Assembly (NCBI GenBank): GCA_002786065.1
Contig: NHNY01000020.1
Span: forward strand, 310,001 to 374,000
Length of the DNA stretch: 64,000 nucleotides
From: Microcyclospora pomicola
Taxonomy: Eukaryota; Ascomycota; Dothideomycetes; Capnodiales
Reading direction: 5' to 3'
Made by a program: the position numbers and the translations under genes. Positions 19,776 to 30,032 of the stretch are shown here, piece by piece. Each line of letters opens with the position of its first letter. The first letter of the stretch is position 1. The notes beneath the pieces are model-generated. The model did not search any database and was not told where the DNA came from. It saw only the letters and a program-made list of their open reading frames with translations.

Positions 19776-22331
19776 ATGGGCAAGAAGAAAAAGGGTAGAG
19801 CTGGACTCAAGGACAAGGCATACAAGGCCAAGACTGCTCAAAGTCATGACTATGAAGACTCATGGTCAGACAGTCCTCTGCCCAAGGGAAAGACGCTGGG
19901 AGGCAGCAGTACCCCGCATAAAGCGTTCAAGGGCTTCACGCAGAACACCAGTCCCTCCGCAACTTCGCCGTTCGCTTCACAAGTGAAGCTCCGCCACCAA
20001 AACATCACCTTCGTTAGCGCCGGAACGAATACTCCCACGAAATTAGAGCAGACGTCGTCCGAGGAGCAGAAGAGCGGTCTCAGCGAGGAATTCGCCACAC
20101 GCATGCACCTTCGAAACATGGAAGAATCGACAGTTGCTGACGAGCTGCAAGTCAACTCAAGGAGCGACGAGATGGAGACGCAGGCGGATCAGACCACTCC
20201 GCAACCTGAACCTCTGTTTGTTCTAGATACTGTGGGTGATGCCTCGCTGATGCATATCTCCACCAACAAAAAGGCGCAACCTCAAATGCGGGCACCATCG
20301 CCTGCGCGTTCCGACTCCAGCGAAGAGGTGGTGTTCCATGGTCGTAGTAGCCGACCAAAGGTCGTTGACGATCCACCGATGCCACAGTCCACGCACTCCC
20401 GTGAGAAGCAACCTGCAGTCCCGAAGGCATCTACACATATCACCGACGACCTCCTCGCCGCTATTGAAGCACCCACCATACAGGAACCACCAGTGAACAC
20501 GTCACGATCTACCTTCCGATTAATCCCAGCCGAAGCTCCCAAACCCGAGCAAGCGTGGCAACCTGCTCCTTCATATCCATACTGGAGAGAGGGTAAAGTT
20601 CCCGACCCGGACATACACACAGCTGGGCCTGCAGGTTCAATGCTGTGGGAGGAAGCTCCCAAAGCAAACCCACAGCCCAAGAGCAAAGACTCTGATGGAG
20701 CCGAAGAGACGATTGCGTCGCTACAGGCAGAATTAAGACGGCGAAAGAGTGAGAAGAAAGCTGAAAAGAGTCTGTCGCTTGGATCATTGACGGCCAAGGC
20801 GGATCGTAGAGGGAAGCGAGGCCGGAAGAAGCATAACAAGATTCTTCGAGCAGCAGTCGCCAACGGTCTTGGAGACGACGATGATGACAGTGCAGCTGAG
20901 GCTGCTTACGATGACTACATGTCTAATCTGGCCGCCCAGCTTGACGCTGAGGAACAAGACGAACAAACGCGAGACATTCTCGCACGCCTGTCTCGGTCAG
21001 AATTCCTTGCCGGTCCATCCCTTGTCGTGGACGGCAAAGAAATCGCAGAGGATGAAGTCTTGGACAAGAACTTGCAGTCTGACGACGAGTGGGAGGCTGC
21101 GAGCTCGTCTGATTCTGATGGGATCGAAGAGGACGTTGATCAATTCTCAGACGATGAAGACGAATATGCAATGAGCCTATCCGAGATGGACTCATCGGAG
21201 CTAGAGGACGCTCTAGATTACACCTTGAAGGAGCAATGGGAAGACGAGGAAGATTTGCGCCAGCGTCGCGTGGATCAGATGACTGATGAACAGCTGGCTA
21301 GATTGTTCACCAAGCAACAAGAGCTCGGTATCGACTGTGAAGATCTCATCATCGACGACGGGGATTTTGCTTCTGACGTGGAGGGATTCGGAGATCTGGA
21401 TGCCGCCCGCGCTGCTTTCTCTCAGATCGCAGGTTCATCTGCACGCCGTACAGCAAAGCCTCGCAGTCGTCGCCGAAAAGGTGAACTCACATTCCCCGAT
21501 GCGACTGCGCTCGCAGATACCGTCGATCAGTATGGGGATGCCGGCTTCGATATCATGGATTTCGACCGGCCATCCTTACGTCCCACCAAAAAGGGACGGA
21601 AGGGCAAGCTTCCACCGGAGCTGGAGGCAATCTCAGACGATGAGATGAGAGAGAACACGCTCGATGCATGGGAGAATGATCGCTTGAAGAAACGTGAGAA
21701 AAAGGCACTCCGCGAACAGATGCGTGCTGAGGGTATGCTGGGAGCGTCAGGCAAGAAAGGCAAAGCCGATCTCAGCATGAAGTATCTGCAAGGCATGACC
21801 ATGAGACAGGTCGGTGAGGAGCTTCGTATCTTCTTGCAGGACGATGGCCAGCAATCTCGCCCGTTTCCTCCGATGGATAAGAAAGATCGGAAGTCGCTGC
21901 ACGAGATCGCATCCGCCTTCAACCTCAACTCCAAGTCGGTGGGTTCCGGCAAGAAGCGCTTCCCTGTCCTTTACAAGACCTCATTGACCATCGAATACTC
22001 CGATCACCAATTCAACCGCGTCATGGCGGCTAGCGAGCGTGGATTTCTCAAGGTCTCTGGCAAGGGTAAGGGCTTTGGCGGAAGCGGCAAGGGAAACAAG
22101 TTCAAGTCTCCTCGCGGCGGTCAAGGCGGTGGCTTCAGCAGCGCCGCAACCGGCCTGCGCAACGGCGAGGTCGTCGGCGCGAATGCCGCGGAAATCGGCA
22201 AGGAAAGCTTCGGACACAAGCTCATGGAGAAGATGGGCTGGTCGAAAGGTATGGCGCTGGGTAAAGATGGAGAGGGTATGCTGGTGCCAGTCGCCCAGGT
22301 CATGCGGAGCGGTAAAGCAGGCTTGGGATGA
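19776..22331 (+). CDS. SQS1: R3H and G-patch protein, SQS1-like (851 aa)
   Basis: Likely homologue of yeast Sqs1/Pfa1, a cofactor that stimulates the DEAH helicase Prp43 in pre-rRNA processing and splicing. Single exon. The basic start is MGKKKKGRAGLKDKAYKAKT. A long, acidic, Ser-rich disordered middle includes D/E clusters near residues 360-480. An R3H-type nucleic-acid-binding segment is at about 704-735 (RKSLHEIASAFNLNSKSVG..), preceded by MRQVGEELRIF. A Gly-rich spacer leads to the C-terminal G-patch at about 807-851 (HKLMEKMGWSKGMALGKDGEG). The order R3H then terminal G-patch is the SQS1 order. Divergent from ATG4. Confidence 0.88.
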   Translation: MGKKKKGRAGLKDKAYKAKTAQSHDYEDSWSDSPLPKGKTLGGSSTPHKAFKGFTQNTSPSATSPFASQVKLRHQNITFVSAGTNTPTKLEQTSSEEQKSGLSEEFATRMHLRNMEESTVADELQVNSRSDEMETQADQTTPQPEPLFVLDTVGDASLMHISTNKKAQPQMRAPSPARSDSSEEVVFHGRSSRPKVVDDPPMPQSTHSREKQPAVPKASTHITDDLLAAIEAPTIQEPPVNTSRSTFRLIPAEAPKPEQAWQPAPSYPYWREGKVPDPDIHTAGPAGSMLWEEAPKANPQPKSKDSDGAEETIASLQAELRRRKSEKKAEKSLSLGSLTAKADRRGKRGRKKHNKILRAAVANGLGDDDDDSAAEAAYDDYMSNLAAQLDAEEQDEQTRDILARLSRSEFLAGPSLVVDGKEIAEDEVLDKNLQSDDEWEAASSSDSDGIEEDVDQFSDDEDEYAMSLSEMDSSELEDALDYTLKEQWEDEEDLRQRRVDQMTDEQLARLFTKQQELGIDCEDLIIDDGDFASDVEGFGDLDAARAAFSQIAGSSARRTAKPRSRRRKGELTFPDATALADTVDQYGDAGFDIMDFDRPSLRPTKKGRKGKLPPELEAISDDEMRENTLDAWENDRLKKREKKALREQMRAEGMLGASGKKGKADLSMKYLQGMTMRQVGEELRIFLQDDGQQSRPFPPMDKKDRKSLHEIASAFNLNSKSVGSGKKRFPVLYKTSLTIEYSDHQFNRVMAASERGFLKVSGKGKGFGGSGKGNKFKSPRGGQGGGFSSAATGLRNGEVVGANAAEIGKESFGHKLMEKMGWSKGMALGKDGEGMLVPVAQVMRSGKAGLG

Positions 22332-23658
22332 GCAATGCTCGACATTCGCCGCGTTGTGTATGATGAAGATAGAAGCTCATAGACTGGCAACGCGTTCACG
22401 CATTGCGCTCTCCTGTAACGCATCGAATCGCATCACGAAAGCGATAAAATCATGTTCAAACGTTCGTTCACCCTATGTTCGTGCCGGGCAGCGGAGTGTG
22501 ATCTTGTGTCGTCGCGCGTCCTTAGGTTCGAGCCACCTCCACCTCCGCTCGCGTTGCGCTTTCGTTAGGGTTCAGCTTGCTTAGGGTTACGCATACACTC
22601 CATGCCCACACCTACCTGTAGTTACTCCTCCGCAACAACTCCAGTTATATTTCCCTCTAATATGTATGTGTACCTTCTTGTTCATGATCGATCGGTAATC
22701 AATCAAAGGTGGAAAGACCATAAGTCCTTACATCCTCGTGTTGTAGGTACATTGTGTAATTTGGCGCTTTATTCTATCTTCACTGTACCTCACCTACATT
22801 TGCAATCCCTCAAAACATCAACTGAGCATTACCTCCTTCGAGAACATTTCATATCTCAATCATACGGTACGCGACCACGATACGAGTGCCCGAGAGGACA
22901 TTACAACCCTCGTTTATAGAACATGCAGCCACGATATGATATCCTGGCCTTGCAGGTTCGTTATCGCTATTTAAGCAAGGCATTATTGTCGAGACGTATG
23001 TATGCCTAGCGATGCATACCTTACCTTACGTTCTAGCACATCTTCACGAACCATTACAGGCAGATGTACAAGTACAAGGCCACGAGGCAGGAACGAATAA
23101 GACAGGCAGGATAATGAGGAGCAGACATCGACGCGGTTAAAGATCTCATGTATGTTGAATTGGTACGGTATCTGGAGCGGAGGAGCCAGACTGCTCTCCA
23201 TTTATCAGCTGTGCGCTGCATTCTGTCTGCCCACTTGATTGCGTCTATAGATCTTCGCCAGCCAGCTAGCCATTTCTCTGCAAAGGCCTCAGGATATGTA
23301 CAAGAAGGAGTGAGCTCGTTGGCCCAGGGATTGATGTTGTTCACACCTATTGCGTATAGCCATTCGACCTGCTTTCCAGATGTCCTGAACATTGTTCGGC
23401 GAGGCTTTGACTTAATGGACATCGGACGGAATGTTGATGTATTCCAAGGAGAAAGTAGGAGGGTATCTTCCGTGGCGCGGTGAGTCAGGGGTAGAGGCCT
23501 AAGAAAATGCGAGAGACTGGACAGCGCCGCGCTTTCAGAATAGACAAGCTCGCAGGTGTGGCGGAGAGGAGCGTGAGACACAAGTAATGGAGGGCTGCGT
23601 CCCTGCTGTGCACCGACACCGCCATGCATTACGCGATGATGTTTGCCCAGCTGCCCGT
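22332..23658. other. Intergenic stretch downstream of SQS1, with telomere-like box pair
   Basis: Apart from the possible orphan frame at 23054-23629, no gene is recognised. A telomere-like box pair (TTAGGGTT, spacer CAGCTTGC, TTAGGGTT) lies at 22561-22589. A GGTTCGAGCC near 22514 resembles a tRNA B box, but there is no cloverleaf. Confidence 0.4.
23054..23629 (-). CDS. Possible orphan protein (191 aa), unassigned
   Basis: An uninterrupted ATG-to-stop frame in a region with no other gene on either strand. The middle reads like ordinary protein (KQVEWLYAIGVNNINPWANE, FAEKWLAGWRRSIDAIKWAD) with many Trp and amphipathic stretches. There is no signal peptide or known domain. It lies just downstream of the mitoferrin gene on the same strand, so it could also be part of that gene's 3' UTR. 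Not recognised; treat as a candidate only. Confidence 0.22.
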   Translation of the reverse strand: MHGGVGAQQGRSPPLLVSHAPLRHTCELVYSESAALSSLSHFLRPLPLTHRATEDTLLLSPWNTSTFRPMSIKSKPRRTMFRTSGKQVEWLYAIGVNNINPWANELTPSCTYPEAFAEKWLAGWRRSIDAIKWADRMQRTADKWRAVWLLRSRYRTNSTYMRSLTASMSAPHYPACLIRSCLVALYLYICL

Positions 23659-24995
23659 CTATTTCTCATTCTCCACCCGGATGAAGTAAGACTTGGCTAC
23701 CTCATACGCTGACCAGCAGATGGCGGTGCTGGGCGCTGCGGTGACGACACGCGCTTTCATGCCGCGGAAGAAACCTTTTGTACCTTCTCTTCGCCAGATG
23801 ATCCCTGCTGCCTCCCACAATCCTCTTGCGTGACGGATCTCCGCTTCCGTCGATGTTCCACGGGTCTGGAGGAGCGTCTTGATCACATCCAATGGCGTGG
23901 TCGCCGCAGCGGCGAATCCTCCTGCCACGCCACCAGCCACACAATGTGAGAGAGGGTCGTAGCCGAGCTGTCTTCTTCGTTGTATGGCTTTCGTCAGGGA
24001 TTCGTATGCGGTGAACTGGAGGGCGGTAAAGGGCACGGTCATGGCGAGGGTGGTCGGATACGAGACGTAAAAGGCACGTAGACCTTCATTGCGGAAAACG
24101 GTTCGTGCGCAGTCGGTGAGGGAGGTGTATGTTGATCCGTGGACCTGCATGCGTTGCTTGATGACATCGAACGGGTTCATGAATGCATCACTGGCGATTG
24201 TTGCGCATGCACCGCTAGTGGCTGTCGTGGAAAGTCAGTTGGCGTCGTTGTAGATGTTCTCAAGAGTCTCGAACCTGCTGCGAGTGGATGGTGGCCAGAG
24301 GCATTCCCGCCCATAGCCTGCTTCACGATCTCGTAGGTGGCGAAGTAGACAGCGTGCGCGGGACCTGAGAAACAGAATGCATCAGCTTGCGTGCGCGATA
24401 GCTTCCTGGTGGTGATTGTCCTTACCAGCACCCACCACTACACTGGACAAGCCTCTCCATAATCCCATGTATCCCTCAGCCCGTGAGATGGTTGCGATAG
24501 CATTACCGAGGCCAGTGTAGATCGCCGCTGGAGTCGGGTTGACCACTTGCATTCGAGTCTGTCACAAGAACATGTCAGCGGTTCTCGCCCTGGATCCTCA
24601 CCCTGTAACATGCGGCAAAGCAGCGTACCTTGAGAAGATCGATCGGGTACATCACGGAATGTTCCTAATCTGCATCAGCGTCCATGCTCCGTCCGTCGTC
24701 CTTCTCCACTGCGCGTAGGGAGCTCACCGCAATACCAGCGAATGCGCCAGCCGCCATGTTCGCCGCCAGCGAAAAGTTTGGCGGGAGGGATTCATAGCTA
24801 GAAGTATCAACCAGCAAGATCAGCAAACGGTCGCCGACATGCGGTAGGTATGTCCGTGGCTTCCCACACGTACTCATATTCATCCTCGTCCACTGCCGCC
24901 GCCGCACCCAAGACAACCTTGTCGTGAGCCGCCATACCTCGCCCCGGATGGGCTACGATCGAATCCACAGTCGCCGACGACCCGCCACTGGACAT
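23659..24995 (-). CDS. Mitoferrin-type mitochondrial iron carrier (6 exons, 337 aa)
   Basis: Inner-membrane carrier of the Mrs3/Mrs4/mitoferrin group that brings iron into the matrix for haem and Fe-S synthesis. Exons are 24995-24874, 24797-24728, 24664-24629, 24558-24426, 24364-24275 and 24221-23659; introns are 53-76 bp. The smallest internal exon is 36 nt. The product runs DEYDYESLPPNFSLAANMAA, then EHSVMYPIDLLKTRMQVVNP, VVVGAGPAHAVYFATYE, and three mitochondrial-carrier signatures (PIDLLKTR, PFDVIKQR, PLDVIKTL), giving six membrane helices. MYPIDLLKTRMQ and GAGPAHAVYF are typical of the mitoferrin branch. About 45 extra N-terminal residues precede the first repeat. Identity is firm as a carrier, strong as mitoferrin. 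Confidence 0.9.
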
Positions 24996-26076
24996 GTATG
25001 TGCAGGATCTGCGTGGAACTTATGGACAAGGAACACAAGTCAGGAGGTGAGATCGATTCGGAGGGGATGAGGGCGCGTGTGCGCAGTGTTCGAGCGTGCC
25101 GATTCCAATGGCGAACGATGGCGGGTGTGATGATGTTGTCGGCGAGATTTTATCAGATGGCGAGATCTCCGAGCTCGATGGGTGGATGTCCGAGCGACGA
25201 CGGGAGCCCTGGTGCGTGTGAGCAGGTCGGGTCGGAGGATGAGGGAGATCGTGGCGTCTGGCGCTGGCGATGATGATTGTGAATGGGAGGATGTAGATGA
25301 GGAGCGATCGGGAGAGTGCAGGGCAGGTCAACGGTGGTTTGTGTTGTGTCCATGCCTCATTTTAGTCCGTGGTCGATAGAGGAGGTCCGGGAATGGTGCC
25401 AAAGCTTGACCGCATCAATGACATTCCAGCCACACACACTGGAACTGTACTTGGATATGCCTGTACTTCATACTTACATGTACGAAACTACTGCCATCAT
25501 GCATATTGCATTACAGAAGACCAGGATACTCGATGATGATCAAGGCAAGATACACGGACTGTACTGATCTGAATGTAGTTTGAGTACCTGTCGTGATCCT
25601 CAATCATACCACATCACGCACAACATGGCCGTGTAAGGTAGAATAGATCAGACGTGGCTCATGCCCGCCCATTTGACCACACAACCTTTCAGCATCCAGC
25701 ACTCTCAACCAGTCTGCATGTACTTTCTTGGTGTCTACTCCGGCAGCAGATCATCCAAGTCGCCGATCATTGCTATGCCGAGGGCAAGAAGATGTGCAGG
25801 GAGAGATCGGCGCGATTCTGGACTGCTGGTGTTCGAGCTAACTCCCCCCATTTCCGCATCTCCGGAGATACAGCACGCGATGCATGGTTGTCATATATTT
25901 GTTGGGGGGAATTGACCTGCAGGTATGCTGTTGTATACTGTGCTTTAGAGACCACCCAGCTGCTTCCGAATGTGGTTGACGCGCTGTACCCGAGAATTAC
26001 TGCAGAATTGACGCGAAATGGTGTCAATGCGTGATGGATACATCGCTTCCCTGGTCACGAGACCAAAAGTGAAGCT
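24996..26076. other. Intergenic stretch between mitoferrin and tubulin cofactor C
   Basis: No gene recognised in about 1.1 kb. It contains the mitoferrin promoter and the 3' end of the TBCC gene. Short frames only. Confidence 0.4.
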
Positions 26077-27393
26077 TCACAATGTCTGCCCTCCACTACC
26101 ACTACCATCACCACCACCATCACGAGCAGGAGGCACCCCATCCGGTAGACCCAGTCCGGCCAGAACATCTTCCAGCCCCATGCCTCGCACTCGGCCCCAT
26201 GCTTCTTCCCCCACTCTCTCCTCCTTTTCCAAGACTCTCCAATTCGGACTGGGGTCCTTCTTCAGCCACTTGAAATCGTCTACGTCTCTCCAACTCCCTT
26301 GCTCGGCCTCCTCCGCCAGATCTCCCCTGTAGACTCCCGGCAAAGGAGCGAAACGAACAGCATGACAATCCTCAATGATCGGTCGGCTTGATGTCGCAAG
26401 GTAGACATCGCACGCAGTGCTTTCATGCATCCGAACCTGACGACTGCGCACCACAACAAGGCAGTTTCGCAGGTTGGTCAGATGAGCGGCGCCGTCAACA
26501 CGACCGCATATGATGACCGAGTTCGAGATGTTCTTCAGCGTAAGCCCGGCGAAAGGGTGTAGGCTAGAAGGCTCGCTGAGATCGACAACGCATCGGTCTA
26601 GGTGCGTCAATGTGCCGGACGAGGTGGCGTGGGAGGCCAGAGGAGGAAGTGTGATATATAGTCCTGTGTGGTTCGAAATTGCGATCGAAGACGAATGAGA
26701 GAAGGATGGTCGGCGGACCTGGCCGGTTCCATCGGTATGAACAGCTGGTATGGTCGACTCGTTGTGGACAGGCGAGACCATCTGGGTTGTGCCACCGATA
26801 GGCTGGTCTGGCAATGCAGGACTAGGCACCTCAAGAGGCGTTGTCACCGATGAGCTTGCTTCACTGTCGACCCCAAGACCTGGCACGCGTTTTCTCCTCT
26901 CATCCGCAAGCACCACGGCGTCACCCAGACTTATAGCACTCTCATTCTTCCCTGCCGGACCAAGCACGCTTCCCAACCCAGCCCCGTTACCACGACCCTT
27001 ACTCTTGAAGCTGAACTTTTGTCTCGGCGCAAACTTCTCGCGCGCTTCGGTCAACTTGGCCCCCAGCGCTTTGACTGCCTCATTGTACGTGCGTTGATCG
27101 TAGGCTGGCAGGTAGGACGAGGCGTTATTGACCTCGGTGCCGAGACGTGCGATCGAAGCCAGGATATGGTCGATGGCATCGTTGCGTTCTCCGCCGCTGG
27201 GCGAATGCGAGGACAGTCGAGTGATGTCGGCTTGGATGTCTACGCAGAAGACGAATCAACAGATGCGAAGAGCGAGCTTCGGCGACGAGGACACACCAGT
27301 GAGCTCGCTCTGGAAGAAACGGAAGAACTTCTCGCTGGGCGCCGGGGTGAGAGCCTTTTTCTGCTGCGTGGGTGGAGGTGGTGGTTCATCCAT
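26077..27393 (-). CDS. Tubulin-folding cofactor C (2 exons, 419 aa)
   Basis: Member of the tubulin cofactor C / C-CAP group, which stimulates GTP hydrolysis by beta-tubulin in the folding supercomplex. Exons are 27393-27297 and 27239-26077, with a 57-bp intron (GTGTGT..TAG). The N-terminal helical part reads SEKFFRFFQSELTDIQADIT and YLPAYDQRTYNEAVKALGAK, a spectrin-like bundle usual for TBCC. A disordered middle precedes the beta-helix TBCC/C-CAP domain (LTHLDRCVVDLS, LTLKNISNSVIICGRVDGAA, CLVVVRSRQVRMHESTACDV). The catalytic-type Arg would be in VVVRSRQVRMH. The tail is Gly-rich. Confidence 0.9.
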
Positions 27394-27989
27394 TATGATC
27401 GGTGAAGCTCAAGTCTGCTGGCACTGTCTTCGTTCCATATAGGCAACGTGCAGCACGCGAGGCGAAGGTTCGACGTCGGCCTGTATTTTCTGGCTGGTGT
27501 CTGATGATACTCCGAATCAGACTTTGCAGATGGTTGTCCCGCGCAAGGGAGACCATTTCTACGAAGGATAACCCGGCACTTGGGAAAAGGATAGAATCGA
27601 CTTGTTTTAGTTGCACACCAGACGAGCCCCGCCCGTTGGCGCTTGTCACGCGATGCGCGTGGTGAGGATGGAATTTATGACGTGGGTCTTCCCCATCGAA
27701 CATCCAGAGCCATTCCTCTACACCTCACTTGCATACGCTCTGGTGCCTTGACCTAAATTGTTATCGAGAGAGTTCCTGCTCGACTGCCAGCCGCGATCCT
27801 TCGAGGGTATATGAAGATATGAGAGTACGCTGGTGGGCTGTATCTGAGTTGTCAAGGATCACTGGAATGGCCTCACGATATCTTTGATGTAATGATTTGG
27901 GGGATTATCGACCACGGCAAGCTAATAGGTTACCTATCCCTCTACTCTGCAGAATTGAACAAGTGAATAGACAACTAGGGCCTTATACA
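27394..27989. other. Intergenic stretch, TBCC promoter and MFS 3' side
   Basis: No gene recognised. GGCAAGCTAATAGGT at 27916-27930 nearly repeats a motif at 5406-5421 and is followed by a GGTTACC-type palindrome. Confidence 0.4.
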
Positions 27990-29591
27990 TCAAGCACCAA
28001 CCTGAGCTGAACGTTTGCTTGTCCCACTGGCCTTCTCGTTAGCTGCTTCATCTTGTTGACCCGAAGTCTTTCCAGATGCCTGGCTACTGCTACCCGTTTC
28101 TTCATCAGTCAACGATCTGTGTTCCTCACTCGTGGGGGCGAACTTGGATTGCGTTCTCATAGCCGCACCGTATTTGTAAAAGATGAATGGTATGGGCATC
28201 AACAGCACTCCCACACCTCCAATGAGCGAGCCGGCTCCTCCAACTCCAAGAGCGTCGAACATGTACTGCGTGAAAAGAGGCGAGGCTGCAGCACAAGCAG
28301 ACCGCAAGACCGTGTTTGCTGCTACGGCGGACGCAGCGTACATCAGGTAGGAGTCAACGATGTAGTTGATGAAAACGACAAAAATCAGCAGGATCGACAT
28401 CGCGAGAAAAGCACCTGCTACGGTTGGTACAGCCCAGTGGATGGAGTTGTACTCCGCCGTCCAAGTGAACCAAAAGATCGTCACGGCGAACATGACACCA
28501 CCGATCATAGCACCAGGTAGGCGATCTTCCGGGACCGGTTTGTGGTTGGGCTTAGGATGTTTCTGTCGCCACTGGGTACCGATGAACAGCGCTGTGCCAC
28601 CCAGACATGCGCCGACGACAGTGCCGATCAGTGGTAGCTCGCCAACGCCAGCGTTCCAACCACGCTTCTGCTGGTAGACGATCGGATAAATGCTGAAAAG
28701 CATATATAACAAGGTGTAGACGACGGCGTAGTAGATGGCGACGAAGAAGCTGATTGGGTCGATCAGCAGTCTCCAGGGTCTGGTCAAGGCAACCTTGAAT
28801 ATGCCACCCAGCGATCGATTCGACGCTTCGACCGGAGCTCTGATGTGTTCGTTGCCAGGTATTTTACGTAAGCGGCGGGCCTTGTCACGTAAGACCATCA
28901 TTGGGAGAGTCTCTGGAAGACTTAGGAGAAGAAGCTCGGTGACAGCCGCCATCCAGAGAAGGACGTAGAATGTCCAACGCCACGTCTCCTTCAATTGGAG
29001 AAACCCACTGACGACTGGTCCAAGAGCCGGCCCAACGAATGTCATCGTAGCGAACAAGATCATAGCGTTGCCACGCTCCACCGGACCCCAGATATCCGCG
29101 AGGATGCCCGGCGCATTCGTCAAGGCCGCACTGGCAGCTGTGCCCGTGATGAAACGTCCGACCAACAGGCCACCGAAGTTCGGCGTGAAGGCGCAAAGGA
29201 AGCCGAAGGCAAAGTAGAGAGTGAAAGACACGTAAAAGATCCAGCGCCGTCCATACCACTCGGACAAAGGAGCCCAGACCAACGGACCGGCGATGTAGCC
29301 GCATAAGAAGAGTGTGGTCACAAGACCAGCAGCTTCAACAGAAACGTGCAAGTCCTCGCTGATACCCTGAAACGTACCAGATGGTGCAGACGAGGAGAAC
29401 GTTGCATTTATGACGAGGGAGATGGCAACGGCCGTGATGTAACACTTGCGGCCGAACGAGTAATTCTTTGGATCATCTGGGTCATCAAGCGCGAGCTTGA
29501 GATGGCCGTCATCGTCGAAAGAAAGTTTCTCTGCTGGCATTTCCGGGGGGTCTGCGGTAGAGGACCTGTGGGAACGCTTGAAGATGTCCAT
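27990..29591 (-). CDS. MFS multidrug/polyamine-type exporter (533 aa)
   Basis: Proton-coupled major facilitator of the DHA1 12-helix family (Tpo/Flr1-like), probably at the plasma membrane, exporting drugs, polyamines or a metabolite. Single exon. A hydrophilic N-terminus ends DDPDDPKNYSFGRK, the usual entry to helix 1. The motif-A region reads GPLVWAPLSEWYGRRWIFYV; further typical segments are GRFITGTAASAALTNAPGIL and ATMTFVGPALGPVVSGFL. The Ser/Glu-rich C-tail ends STSKRSAQVGA. I start at the ATG 29591; the open frame extends ten codons upstream without another ATG. It is divergent from a nitroreductase, and with the Zn2Cys6 gene beyond forms a possible detoxification group. Confidence 0.9.
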   Translation of the reverse strand: MDIFKRSHRSSTADPPEMPAEKLSFDDDGHLKLALDDPDDPKNYSFGRKCYITAVAISLVINATFSSSAPSGTFQGISEDLHVSVEAAGLVTTLFLCGYIAGPLVWAPLSEWYGRRWIFYVSFTLYFAFGFLCAFTPNFGGLLVGRFITGTAASAALTNAPGILADIWGPVERGNAMILFATMTFVGPALGPVVSGFLQLKETWRWTFYVLLWMAAVTELLLLSLPETLPMMVLRDKARRLRKIPGNEHIRAPVEASNRSLGGIFKVALTRPWRLLIDPISFFVAIYYAVVYTLLYMLFSIYPIVYQQKRGWNAGVGELPLIGTVVGACLGGTALFIGTQWRQKHPKPNHKPVPEDRLPGAMIGGVMFAVTIFWFTWTAEYNSIHWAVPTVAGAFLAMSILLIFVVFINYIVDSYLMYAASAVAANTVLRSACAAASPLFTQYMFDALGVGGAGSLIGGVGVLLMPIPFIFYKYGAAMRTQSKFAPTSEEHRSLTDEETGSSSQASGKTSGQQDEAANEKASGTSKRSAQVGA

Positions 29592-30032
29592 TGCGAGTGA
29601 TGGCCAGATCGTGAGAAGCACAACTCAGCAATTGAAGGCGTTTTGAGCTCCAGGAACATCGCCTGGACATACCCAAGCACCTCCAATACATGACTGACTA
29701 TTTCGCTGCCGAAATACTGCTTGCTTGAGTAAGATCTGTCATACGGATTGGAAATCATCGAAGAGTTCATAATCACTGACTTGAGCATTCCGGGATCCAC
29801 ATTACCGCATCTGGTAATAATATTTCCCGATCAGGCTAGCGCTGATGTGCATGCCGATGAGCATTTATATGTTTGCATTCACTGACGTACTTGCGGTTCG
29901 ACCATGAAGTGCTTCGGTCTTGCTCGGTGGGTGTATCAGACGAGTCATATATATAGGCTCTCCTCAGGTTTCATCAACAAGGTTAGCCTTCTTACCAACA
30001 CGAGAACACCACTCTATCTTCCCAGCTCAACC
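29592..30032. promoter_or_regulatory. Shared promoter of MFS exporter and nitroreductase
   Basis: 441 bp between divergent start codons. A perfect dyad ATTACC-N6-GGTAAT lies at 29801-29818, and a TATATATA box at 29948-29955, about 80 bp before the nitroreductase ATG. The TATA position supports the start at 30033 rather than at 29904. Confidence 0.65.

Noticed and set aside
22505-22530. tRNA B-box-like GGTTCGAGCC
   Set aside because: No matching A box at the right distance and no acceptor stem or cloverleaf can be drawn.
29904-30032. Longer nitroreductase N-terminus that could pass for a mitochondrial presequence
   Set aside because: The extension spans a TATATATA box, so it is probably promoter and leader.
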